Assembly (NCBI RefSeq): GCF_900564145.1
Contig: NZ_UOOB01000001.1
Location: forward strand, 967,732 to 1,031,731
Origin: Comamonas sp. lk
GTDB taxonomy: Bacteria > Pseudomonadota > Gammaproteobacteria > Burkholderiales > Burkholderiaceae_C
Length of the DNA stretch: 64,000 nt
Reading direction: 5' to 3'
How positions within the stretch are numbered: position 1 is the first letter of the stretch; each line of letters opens with the position of its first letter. Below the pieces are notes generated by a model. That model worked only from the letters and a program-made list of their open reading frames with translations, did not search any database and was not told where the DNA came from. Both the position numbers and the translations under genes were made by a program. Below, piece by piece: positions 56,162 to 64,000 of this stretch.

Positions 56162-57535
56162 TTACTGCAGCATGAAGGTCTTGTATTCCAGCCGGTCCAT
56201 GGAGCGTGTCAGGCACACCAGACCTACGCAGAGGGTGACCAGCATGGCGATACAGAAACCGTAGCCATAGAAGGCAGCGCCCAGTGCCAGAGATAGGGCG
56301 GTAAAGGTGATGTTGAGCACCAGCATCAGGGTGCACAGCATGAGCACGATGCGGCGCTCATTGAGGTAGAAAAAGATGTTGAGTACTGCCATCACTGCCA
56401 CTTGCAGACCTGCTCCAACCACTTGCACATGCAGCAGCGGCAGATAGAGCTGAGAAATACCCAGCAGTTGCAGCACCAAAGGTCCGGCCACAAAGGTGAT
56501 CAGGATGGCAATGGTCTGCACCTTGGCAATTTCGCCCAGGCCTGCTTGGATGGCGTAGACCATTTCGTCGCGCATGGATTCTATGTATTCCAGGGAGCCG
56601 CCTCCGCGTACGGCATTGAAGAACTTATCGTAGTACTCGACAAAGTCGGTTTCGATACGCACCAGAAATACGGCCATTCCCGGAATGATCGACAGGTAGG
56701 AAAGGAACACAGGGATGTCGTAAATCAGCGAGGCACGCAAGCCGCCAATGATTTGCTGGGAGGTGGGTATGAAGTACCAGAACATGATCTTGTCGGCCCA
56801 GATTGCCATGTTGTAGAACAAGCCTACGGCAATCAGTGAAGAGAAAATCATGGAGCGTTTGGTGAAGTCAAAAGCGATCCAGCGTTCACCCAGAGGAAAG
56901 CTGTTCAGTACCAGCGACCACATGCCCGCGACCAGCAGGATGTGTCCGGTCACAAAGCTGGCGAGCAAACCTTCCAGACCCCAGTGGCGTAGGGGCAGGG
57001 CCAGAACCACGATCAAGGCATAGCTGATACCAAACAGCGCGGTGATGGCGCGGTACTGCTTGAGGCCGGACAGCAGCACGGCCATGATCCAAACAATACA
57101 CATGAGTACAAAACCTGCCAGCATCAGGATGCGGTAGATCAGGCTTTGACCGGGCAGCATGGCGAACAAAGTGATGCACCCGAGTACGGATGCCAAAGCC
57201 ACCATGATCAGTAGCAAGCCGTGGAGGTTGGGTAGTACGACGTCGTGCTGTTTGAGAAAGATACGGTCCGAGACAAAGCGTGTGAAGGCCAACTGGGCGG
57301 TACCCGTCAAAATCAGGCTGAAGGCAACCAGATAGGTGACCGATGTCTGGAATTGCGTGATCAGCAACGGTGGATTTACCACGCCTATGCTGAAAACACC
57401 GACCAGCAAGATGCCGATGATGGAGAAAACCCAGGGACCAGAGCCAATGACGCCAGCATAAGCGTATGCCTGAAAAACGCTGGTCAGCGTGTTTTTCCGC
57501 AGCATGTGCCGCAGCTCAAATCCAATGCCTGCCAT
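56162..57535 (-). CDS. pelG: Pel polysaccharide inner-membrane protein PelG
   Basis: PelG is a 12-helix Wzx-like inner-membrane transporter (457 residues) that works with PelD, PelE and PelF in Pel polymer synthesis and export. MAGIGFELRHMLRKNTLTSVFQAY is the hallmark N-terminus. FTRFVSDRIFLKQ, YDIPVFLSYLSIIPGMAVFLVRIETDFVEYYDKFF and GAAFYGYGFCIA follow. It is the last gene of the operon, overlapping the pelF stop by one base. Confidence 0.95.
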   Translation of the reverse strand: MAGIGFELRHMLRKNTLTSVFQAYAYAGVIGSGPWVFSIIGILLVGVFSIGVVNPPLLITQFQTSVTYLVAFSLILTGTAQLAFTRFVSDRIFLKQHDVVLPNLHGLLLIMVALASVLGCITLFAMLPGQSLIYRILMLAGFVLMCIVWIMAVLLSGLKQYRAITALFGISYALIVVLALPLRHWGLEGLLASFVTGHILLVAGMWSLVLNSFPLGERWIAFDFTKRSMIFSSLIAVGLFYNMAIWADKIMFWYFIPTSQQIIGGLRASLIYDIPVFLSYLSIIPGMAVFLVRIETDFVEYYDKFFNAVRGGGSLEYIESMRDEMVYAIQAGLGEIAKVQTIAILITFVAGPLVLQLLGISQLYLPLLHVQVVGAGLQVAVMAVLNIFFYLNERRIVLMLCTLMLVLNITFTALSLALGAAFYGYGFCIAMLVTLCVGLVCLTRSMDRLEYKTFMLQ

Positions 57536-59085
57536 TAGTGTGGCTCCTTGGAGTGCTCAAGAGCGTTATCGTAAATTTGACGATAACGCTCAAACAGCAA
57601 GGTATCGGTGTAATAACGCTCCACACGGGCAATACCGGCAGCACTGGCCTGCTGCCATTGATGTGGATTGCTGAGTAGCTCCAGTGATGCATCGGCCAGG
57701 GCTTCGGGATTGGCAATACCTACAATTCGGCCGCAACTGCCAAGAGCCTGGTCTGCAAGGTCGAGGCCGTTGATCAATTGACGACAAGATCCCACGTCGG
57801 TGCTGACGATGGGAACACCCGCAGCCTGGGCTTCCAGAATGACCAGGGGCAGGGCCTCGCTTACCGAGGACAGAACCACCAAACCAATTTGCGGCATGAG
57901 ATCTTCGATACGCTGCATGCCTAGAAATTTGACCTGCTCCTGCAAATCCAGGCTCGATATCAGGTTGCGGCACTCCTGCACATAGGCCGGATCTTCTTCC
58001 ATGGGGCCGGCAATCCATGCCTGAGCCTGAGGCAATTTGTTCACCACGCGACGCATGGAGCGGATAAAGGTCTTGATGTCCTTGATGGGCACGACACGAC
58101 CGATCAAGCACAACACGGGCGGAATGTTCGGCGGGCGCATGCTGCGCAGCGGGGCAAAGCGCTCAATGTGTATGCCGTTGGGTATGTTGCGCGTGCGTTC
58201 GGGGTCTGCACCATCGCTGACCTGTCGCAGGCGGTTGGTTTCGTACAGCGCAATGATGGGGTTGGCGGAGTCGTAGCAAAACCGACCCATCCATTCAAAA
58301 AATTGAATCCACATCCGCCTGAAGAACGAGACCTCCATGGGATCGCGCTGAAAGAGATTGCGGTTGTCCCGAATCCATGGGCTTTTGAGCAGGTCGATCT
58401 GGCGCTCTTTGGTATAGATACCATGCTCGGAAAGAATCAGCGGCAACTGGCGTTGGTGGTGCAACAAGCCACCCAGAAAGCCTGCGTAACCGGTGGAGAC
58501 GGTGTGCAGCACGCGCACGGGGATCAGGTTTTCTGCGATCTCCGAGAGCAGCCACAGGGGCTTGAACATGATGCGAACCGTCCAGAAGAAGTCAACGAAG
58601 GATGGGTCCGTGCAGTAGCGACGATAGCTGTCGCGGATCAGATTCCATGCTTGCTCGCTGTGCATGAAGTCATTCAGGGGCAGGCCACCTTGGGGGCGGA
58701 TTTCCTGTGTGATCGCTCGGATCTCTGCCAAAATTTTCTGACTCGCTTCCTTGCTACCGTTAAAGGTTTCAAAGGACTGCAGAAGTTTTTTGACTTTCAG
58801 AAAGTCCTTTGCACTGCCTTTGGTGGGTTCAGGCTGCCGCTTGCTATTGAGGCTGTCGTAGAGGTAGTGCTCTTCGAAATGCACCACGTTATCAGGCAAG
58901 GTGTAGCGAAAATTGCCGTAGTCTTCGCGGCGGCTGCCCAGGAACACAATGGAGAATGTGTGCTGCGGGTAGGCCGTCAGGATTTGATGCACCCAGCTGG
59001 AGACGCCTCCGTTGATATACGGGTATGTGCCTTCCAGCAGCAGCCCGATATCGGCCCGTTTGGCTTTGGGGTGGGTATCGCTCAT
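57535..59085 (-). CDS. pelF: Pel polysaccharide glycosyltransferase PelF
   Basis: PelF is the cytosolic GT4-type glycosyltransferase that polymerises the Pel chain, using UDP-sugar donors. The 516-residue protein shows ADIGLLLEGTYPYINGGVSSWVHQ, the donor-site LIGRVVPIKDIKTF, and the E-x7-E motif EALPLVILE at about 409-417. The GxxxGVPIVSTDVGSCRQL extension is typical. It overlaps pelE by 4 bp and pelG by one. Confidence 0.95.
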   Translation of the reverse strand: MSDTHPKAKRADIGLLLEGTYPYINGGVSSWVHQILTAYPQHTFSIVFLGSRREDYGNFRYTLPDNVVHFEEHYLYDSLNSKRQPEPTKGSAKDFLKVKKLLQSFETFNGSKEASQKILAEIRAITQEIRPQGGLPLNDFMHSEQAWNLIRDSYRRYCTDPSFVDFFWTVRIMFKPLWLLSEIAENLIPVRVLHTVSTGYAGFLGGLLHHQRQLPLILSEHGIYTKERQIDLLKSPWIRDNRNLFQRDPMEVSFFRRMWIQFFEWMGRFCYDSANPIIALYETNRLRQVSDGADPERTRNIPNGIHIERFAPLRSMRPPNIPPVLCLIGRVVPIKDIKTFIRSMRRVVNKLPQAQAWIAGPMEEDPAYVQECRNLISSLDLQEQVKFLGMQRIEDLMPQIGLVVLSSVSEALPLVILEAQAAGVPIVSTDVGSCRQLINGLDLADQALGSCGRIVGIANPEALADASLELLSNPHQWQQASAAGIARVERYYTDTLLFERYRQIYDNALEHSKEPH

Positions 59086-60104
59086 GCTGCGCTCCAGTAC
59101 TGAATACTAGGCCTCAGTCGTGGCAGTGCTTGCGTGGCGTCAAGCGTGTACATGAGTTTTTGGGCTTGCGAATAGTTGTGCTGCAGGAAATGGATTTCGG
59201 CTTGATAGGGGATCACGCGGGTGGGGGCTAGACCCAGTGCCAAGGCCATTTCGTAAGCGTTCTGGGCTTGCGTATAGTTTTGCGTCAGCTGCATCAGGCG
59301 ATCTTTGCGCAAATGAAGCAAGGCGTTTTTGGGGCGCTGTTCCAAAGCCATGAGGCAGTAATGCAGCGATTGGGATATGGCGTGTTCCCGCACGTCGCTT
59401 TGTGCTATGCCTTGGTAGATCATTTCCCAGTAAAGATCCGATAATGCCCAAGCAGCCTGTATGCCGCGAGGGCCCAGTGGCGACGGGCCTTCAGTTTCGA
59501 CAGCTTGCTGGAGCGCTTGCTGTTCGCTGTGAATGATCTGACTGATCTGCTGCTCTTTGCTGTCAAGCATGCTATAGGCAAGCAGGCGCAGGTCATCGCT
59601 GGAATCGGTGAGTGCAGTGCGCAGCATGGGCGAAGCAATCCGTCCTGATACCGTGCTCAAGGCCACCATGGCTCGCATGCGTGATGCCACTGGCGCTCCA
59701 GGGTTGGATAAAAAGGTTTTCAGGCCGGTTTGCCTGCGGCTGTTGCCGCTAAGTTGGTGCTGGTCAAATTCCGGAAGCTGCATGGACGGAAACTTGCGGC
59801 CCATGTCCCTGCCGCGATAGCGGCGCAGGGCCACGAGGGCTGCAACGCAGCCAAGCATTCCGACGATAGGAATCGTGAACGAGACCAAGGCGATGAGGGC
59901 TGCCAAAGCCAGCCGCTGTTGAGATGCAACGCGAGATACGGAGGCCCAAGGCATCAGGCAAAAGGCAAACAGGACGCTGGCTAGAGCATGCGCCACGAGA
60001 TAGGCCAGCAACGCGCCGTCTGAATGCTCGTGAAGCATTCGCAAGCTGCTCCACGCGGCAATTTCAGTCAGCAGCGCTGAAATGGCGAGTTTGATATCAG
60101 CCAT
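59082..60104 (-). CDS. pelE: Pel polysaccharide protein PelE
   Basis: PelE (340 residues from the ATG at 60104) is an inner-membrane protein with two or three N-terminal helices, then a TPR-like helical domain that links PelD to PelF/PelG. LLTEIAAWSSLRMLHE, the central RYRGRDMGRKFPSMQLPEF and the C-terminal NYTQAQNAYEMALALGLAPTRVIPYQAEIHFLQHNYSQAQ-type repeats support this. An upstream ATG at 60128 would overlap pelD further. The sequence is poorly conserved across species, so identification relies partly on the operon order. Confidence 0.88.
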   Translation of the reverse strand: MADIKLAISALLTEIAAWSSLRMLHEHSDGALLAYLVAHALASVLFAFCLMPWASVSRVASQQRLALAALIALVSFTIPIVGMLGCVAALVALRRYRGRDMGRKFPSMQLPEFDQHQLSGNSRRQTGLKTFLSNPGAPVASRMRAMVALSTVSGRIASPMLRTALTDSSDDLRLLAYSMLDSKEQQISQIIHSEQQALQQAVETEGPSPLGPRGIQAAWALSDLYWEMIYQGIAQSDVREHAISQSLHYCLMALEQRPKNALLHLRKDRLMQLTQNYTQAQNAYEMALALGLAPTRVIPYQAEIHFLQHNYSQAQKLMYTLDATQALPRLRPSIQYWSAA

Positions 60105-61467
60105 GGGCGATATGGGCAAGCTGGTCAAGGATGCTCATGGACGAGCGCCCCTGGATGGCGAGGGTGTGAGGGAAAATGCCTGCGTCGTCAAGCGATTTGA
60201 TATCGCGCTGCTGCAAGCTCGCCTCGATTCGATGCAGAAAGCCTTCGCTGGTCGCTTGTGTTCCCAGTGGCATCAAAATGGCTAATACCTGCTTTTTCTT
60301 GCCTTCAATCAGCCACGATTGGTCCAGCATGCGCTCCAGGCGCATGAGGAACTGCGGCATTTGCGATGAGATGGCGCCGGGCGTGAATTCCAGTGCCATG
60401 ACGATGCTCGATAGTTGGCTGGACTGATACATATGTCCCATGCGTTGCAGCTCAAATGCAAACGCCGGCGGGCATTGCGGATGCGCTTGGATCAATGGTT
60501 GGGCTAGATCGTTGGCTGCGATGCTGTCGGTGTAGTAACCAAGCAGGAGGTTGATGATTTGCAACGTCTCCTCTTGCAGGGCAAAGAACGGCATTTCTTC
60601 TACGATCAACATGCCGTACATCTCGCCTGCTAGATCCAGCAGGGGCGCCACGACCACATAACGAGTGTTTTGGGCTTCTTTCAGGCTCTGTGATATGTGG
60701 CACAGCGCATGGGTAGACAGTGCTTGCTGCACCAGCGCATCACCGAGGGTCAATTCACTGGCGCCGCCAATTTGTGCCACCGCTTTATTTTCAAGGTGGA
60801 GGTTCTTGACGGGGACAATGCTGGCAACACTGATCTGGCAAAACTGGGAGAGCAGGTTCAACAGGATTTGCGCGTCTCCGGTTGCTCCTTTCAGGTCACG
60901 CAATTGGTGTAGCGCATCGCGCATGGAGACTGGCTGGCCTATCAGCTGCTGCTCTAGCTGTTCATGGGACAGACGCAGCAAATAGTGCTGACGAACAAGC
61001 TGCTCCATGCGTTGGTCGTGGTAGTACTGCGTGGTTTTTTCTCTGCGCAACTGGGCGCGCCAGATGCTGGAGACTTCACCGACGGTCATGACCATGATCA
61101 GGCCGCCGAGAAAGTACTGCTGAGGAAAGCGGTCGAGGTCTTGTTGGTTGAACCCGGCCCAGCCGGCAAGTAAAACTCCTGCAGCACAAACGCCGGCGAT
61201 AGGGCCATAGCGCAACGCGATCACCATGGGGGCAAGCCAGGCCCAGGGGAACTCGGCAAGCACCCACAGAGGATCTGCGCGATTGCTAAAGTAACCAATC
61301 AGTATGGCAACGGCGGGAATCAGGACAGTTTCTGCAGCAATGATCCAAGGCCGTTCGCTAGTCACCGTGAGTTTGCCAAGCGGAGAGCTTTTGAGCTCTC
61401 CGGAGACGCCGTCGTGTTGCACCGGGTTCTGTGCGTAAGAGAGCATGGGCAGTTCTTGGGAAGGCAT
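60097..61467 (-). CDS. pelD: Cyclic-di-GMP-binding Pel regulator PelD
   Basis: PelD (456 residues) is the inner-membrane receptor that activates Pel synthesis when it binds c-di-GMP. Four hydrophobic segments lie between about 40 and 140. A GAF domain follows (about 200-310), then a degenerate GGDEF domain. The RMLD sequence at 379-382 fits the RxxD I-site motif seen in Pseudomonas PelD at a similar position. A second Arg needed for ligand contact could not be assigned with confidence. The gene overlaps pelE. Confidence 0.93.
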   Translation of the reverse strand: MPSQELPMLSYAQNPVQHDGVSGELKSSPLGKLTVTSERPWIIAAETVLIPAVAILIGYFSNRADPLWVLAEFPWAWLAPMVIALRYGPIAGVCAAGVLLAGWAGFNQQDLDRFPQQYFLGGLIMVMTVGEVSSIWRAQLRREKTTQYYHDQRMEQLVRQHYLLRLSHEQLEQQLIGQPVSMRDALHQLRDLKGATGDAQILLNLLSQFCQISVASIVPVKNLHLENKAVAQIGGASELTLGDALVQQALSTHALCHISQSLKEAQNTRYVVVAPLLDLAGEMYGMLIVEEMPFFALQEETLQIINLLLGYYTDSIAANDLAQPLIQAHPQCPPAFAFELQRMGHMYQSSQLSSIVMALEFTPGAISSQMPQFLMRLERMLDQSWLIEGKKKQVLAILMPLGTQATSEGFLHRIEASLQQRDIKSLDDAGIFPHTLAIQGRSSMSILDQLAHIAHG

Positions 61468-61495
61468 AGCTTGCTGTCCTGATGGAGTCTGTGGC

Positions 61496-62047
61496 TTAAC
61501 GTGCGTTGGCGATACCGGTGCCTAGCAGGTCGCGGATCAATTTTTGGCCGACTGCTGCCAAAGCTTCGCGGCTCCAGCCGCTCTTGCCGCCCGTCCCGCT
61601 CCAGATGGTTTTGCCTTCGTTGATATCCACAATTTCCAAAGCCACGCCAACGGCTGGTTCACCATCAACGCCTACCTTGTAGCGCCACTCATCCACGGCG
61701 CCTAGCAGCGCATAGCGAACGCCTTCGCTGCGGGCCCAGGCCAGCGCATCTTCGCGACGCTTGATGTTCTGACCGTCAAAAAGCGTTTCCTGCTGGGCAT
61801 TGCCCGTGTAGCGTTTGACAGAGTTGACGCCACGCGCTTGCAGCAAGGCCGTTGCAATGCTTTCTGCACGGTTGCCTGCCATCGGTGTTTCAGTGTGGTT
61901 CTCGAAGGGCAGAACCGCCCAGGAAGCATCCTTGACCAGATTGGGAGAATTGCCGCGGTCAATAGTGGAGCAGGCCGCGAGTAGGCCCAGGAGACTGATG
62001 CCAGCGAGCATGCGAATACGAGATGCGAGGGCAGGGGTGAAGTTCAT
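61496..62047 (-). CDS. pelC: Pel outer-membrane lipoprotein PelC
   Basis: PelC (183 residues) is an outer-membrane lipoprotein that forms a periplasmic ring below the PelB pore. The lipobox LLAAC gives Cys26. WAVLPFENHTETPMAGNRAESIATALL and WARSEGVRYALLGAVDEWRYKVG match PelC. VALEIVDINEGKTIWSGTGGKSGWS completes the domain. It lies 18 bp after the pelB stop. Confidence 0.94.
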   Translation of the reverse strand: MNFTPALASRIRMLAGISLLGLLAACSTIDRGNSPNLVKDASWAVLPFENHTETPMAGNRAESIATALLQARGVNSVKRYTGNAQQETLFDGQNIKRREDALAWARSEGVRYALLGAVDEWRYKVGVDGEPAVGVALEIVDINEGKTIWSGTGGKSGWSREALAAVGQKLIRDLLGTGIANAR

Positions 62048-62065
62048 GATTGGCTCCTTGAAATC

Positions 62066-64000
62066 TCAATAGTGAAGTCGGTAGATGAGCTGCAGTTCAC
62101 GGGTGGTGCCGGTATTGTTGAGGCCGGATTTTGAAAGGTTGAGGCCGACCATGAGGTGATCCGAACCCAGGACGCTGCCTGCAAAGCCCAGGCGCACTTC
62201 ATAGCCGGAGCCGCTGACGCTGTGATTCGTCAAAGCCAGGCTGGCAAAAGGACGTAACGCACGTGTGTACTCCTGTGAGTAACGCATGTTGGTGGAGACT
62301 TGAATGCCCGAAAAGCGGAAGTTGTTGGGCAGCAAGTAATCCATGCCTGCTGTGCTTCCATTCGGCAGGTAACGAAGAATATTGGCGTCACGACCAGTGA
62401 GTGTGGCGGGGTCTGTGCGGCTGTAGTTGTGCCATGAGGTGAAGGCACCGAACTCAATGGTCGGGGCTTCGCTGCGATAGGTATGGGTGTATTGCAGCGT
62501 GGTGTGCTGGCCAGAGCCAACACGCGCACCGGTTTGAACGGAGTAGCGCTCACTGGCAAACTCCAGGCCCACGCGATCCTGACGCGAGAATTGATATGTT
62601 GCGCCTGCAGAAACCCTGTCCTTCATGCCTCCCATGCGCATGGCCAGCGTGTCTTGCATGGACAGATTCTTGCCAAGTGACCCCTGAATCGTCCAGCGAT
62701 TGCCAAAGGACTGGCTATGTGTGGCTTGCAGAGGGTGGTAGGTAGCTAGACTGCGGCGCTCGCCCAGCAGAAAATCGGTGCTGGCAAACTGTGTGATACG
62801 GCGCAATTGCAGGCCGACCCCTCGCTCAGAGGAGGGCTTTTGCACGAAGTCGCTGTTGTTGACGGAACGCCGGATATGATCGCCTTCCACTTCTAGTGCC
62901 CAGCGTGAGTTGATGGGCTGATGCCAGCGCAATGACTGTGCTGTCTCATTGATGCCATTCAGGTGGCGCTGGGTGATGCCATATTCGGCAAAGTGGCTGA
63001 CCGCCAGCAACTGCTCGGTCAGGCTGGTATGTGCTTCATCCGAGTTGGGCTGATCTACCAGGGCTTCAAAGCCTGCAGTTTGGGCCAAACGCAAGTCTCC
63101 CACCATCACGGCGGCATTCACGTATTCATTACGAGGCAGGTTTTCGCCATGGCGTTCCAGCAGCGCGCCTACTTCAACCGTGTCTTTTTCCGCCAGAGCC
63201 GTTGTGAGCTGGGCCCACAGTGGCGCGTTGGCTTGTTTGCTGCGGCTACGTGCATATTGTTGCCAGAGGTAGCCTCGCTCTGCGGCGTATTCGCCCTTGT
63301 CTTGTAACCAGGCGATGGCCAATTCAGTGGCTGCAGCCGAGTATTGCTTACGCTCTGAAGACGCCAGGTCCTGACGCAGAAGCTCCCGCATGAGGGTCAA
63401 TTCGTCATCGCCGTGTGACTGGTTCAGCAGCAGGCGGTTGCGGGCTTGCTGCTGTACTTTGCTGAGGCCTTCAGGTGTTAGCCACTCGCGCGTTGGATTT
63501 TTGCCCTTGGCAGCAGGTGTTTGCTGCAGCTGCTGAAGCCAGAGCTCGCGGCGCAGTCGCCAGGCCAGATCGGCTTGCTGGTCCTGTTCCAGTGCGTCTG
63601 CGTAACTCATCATCCACAGGAAATCGTCGCTATTGTCAGCACGATGTGGTTGCAGATAACGTTGCAATGCCACAGTGGGTCTGGACAGGCTTTGATTGGC
63701 CGCCGCCAGTGCGTTGTGCATGCTGGAGTCTTGAGCCCAAGATGACTCGACACGTGCCAACAATGATTTCAGCGAGGTTGCGTCTTGGGTATCAATGAGC
63801 AGCCACAGCAGTGCTTGTCGCAACGGCACAGAGTCTGGCGTCAGGGCCAAGCCGCTTAAGAAAGCATCACGAGCTTGAATCGGACGTTTGGTTCGTTCGT
63901 AGTACATACCCAGCACATGGAAGAACGCAGCTTGCTTTTGCAGGCGCTCGGCAATTTCAGGAGTGGCAAGGGCCTGTTCCAATTGCTTGCCAACCTGGGA
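62066..64000 (-). CDS. pelB: Pel outer-membrane secretin PelB, C-terminal part
   Basis: The C-terminal 645 codons of PelB, which runs off the window end. The N-terminal part shown is helical TPR scaffold (LGMYYERTKRPIQARDAFLSGLAL), which binds PelA. The last about 300 residues form the outer-membrane beta-barrel that exports Pel, with alternating strands and a terminal aromatic (LIYRLHY). pelA should lie upstream of 64000. The reading frame is open to the edge, with no start here. Confidence 0.92.
   Translation of the reverse strand, partial: SQVGKQLEQALATPEIAERLQKQAAFFHVLGMYYERTKRPIQARDAFLSGLALTPDSVPLRQALLWLLIDTQDATSLKSLLARVESSWAQDSSMHNALAAANQSLSRPTVALQRYLQPHRADNSDDFLWMMSYADALEQDQQADLAWRLRRELWLQQLQQTPAAKGKNPTREWLTPEGLSKVQQQARNRLLLNQSHGDDELTLMRELLRQDLASSERKQYSAAATELAIAWLQDKGEYAAERGYLWQQYARSRSKQANAPLWAQLTTALAEKDTVEVGALLERHGENLPRNEYVNAAVMVGDLRLAQTAGFEALVDQPNSDEAHTSLTEQLLAVSHFAEYGITQRHLNGINETAQSLRWHQPINSRWALEVEGDHIRRSVNNSDFVQKPSSERGVGLQLRRITQFASTDFLLGERRSLATYHPLQATHSQSFGNRWTIQGSLGKNLSMQDTLAMRMGGMKDRVSAGATYQFSRQDRVGLEFASERYSVQTGARVGSGQHTTLQYTHTYRSEAPTIEFGAFTSWHNYSRTDPATLTGRDANILRYLPNGSTAGMDYLLPNNFRFSGIQVSTNMRYSQEYTRALRPFASLALTNHSVSGSGYEVRLGFAGSVLGSDHLMVGLNLSKSGLNNTGTTRELQLIYRLHY

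Overview
The window is chromosomal DNA from a betaproteobacterium of the family Comamonadaceae, most likely Comamonas. The evidence is the high-GC coding style, gene orders typical of Burkholderiales (mrcA divergent from pilMNOPQ-aroK-aroB-dgt; mla genes-bolA-murA-hisG-hisD), Bug-type solute receptors, and family-type intergenic repeats. I made no database comparison, so the genus is an inference. No rRNA, tRNA or CRISPR array was seen.

Layout. 1-138: apparent right end of an IS21-type insertion sequence, fused to the repeat region of a filamentous-haemagglutinin-like adhesin (to 2710), followed by a SapC-family gene and a convergent parvulin. 4839-7086: CIRCE-controlled groES-groEL. 7410-19914: penicillin-binding protein 1A, divergent pilMNOPQ (type IV pilus alignment complex and secretin), aroK, aroB, a dGTPase-like HD protein, a DUF1415 protein and a methyltransferase.

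20060-29717: a ten-gene minus-strand catabolic cluster with a divergent IclR regulator. It encodes the lower beta-ketoadipate route (pcaI, pcaJ, pcaF, pcaD-like, muconolactone-isomerase-like) mixed with a cyclase-family hydrolase, an SDR, a YciI-like protein, an AtoE-type transporter and a Bug receptor. A pair of 15-bp operator-like repeats lies between pcaI and the regulator. This is the most interesting metabolic locus here.

29838-46281: a RAYT-type transposase with an AT-rich inverted repeat, gltB-gltD, a DUF3293 gene, a polar amino-acid ABC transporter, the complete Mla phospholipid transport set (mlaF, E, D, A, C, B), and a YadGH-type ABC exporter. 46358-55200: bolA/ibaG, murA and histidine genes hisG, hisD, then an unknown lipoprotein and a VapBC-like pair, then hisC, B, H, A. 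hisF, hisI and hisE do not follow. 55193-64000: an aldose epimerase-like gene and, convergent with it, pelB(partial)-C-D-E-F-G for Pel exopolysaccharide. PelD keeps an RxxD motif like that used for cyclic-di-GMP binding.

Together the window combines housekeeping (folding, wall, shikimate, glutamate and histidine synthesis), surface functions (adhesin, pilus, Mla, Pel) and one aromatic-acid catabolic island. Accessory insertions are the IS end, the RAYT, the toxin-antitoxin pair and several families of short intergenic repeats.
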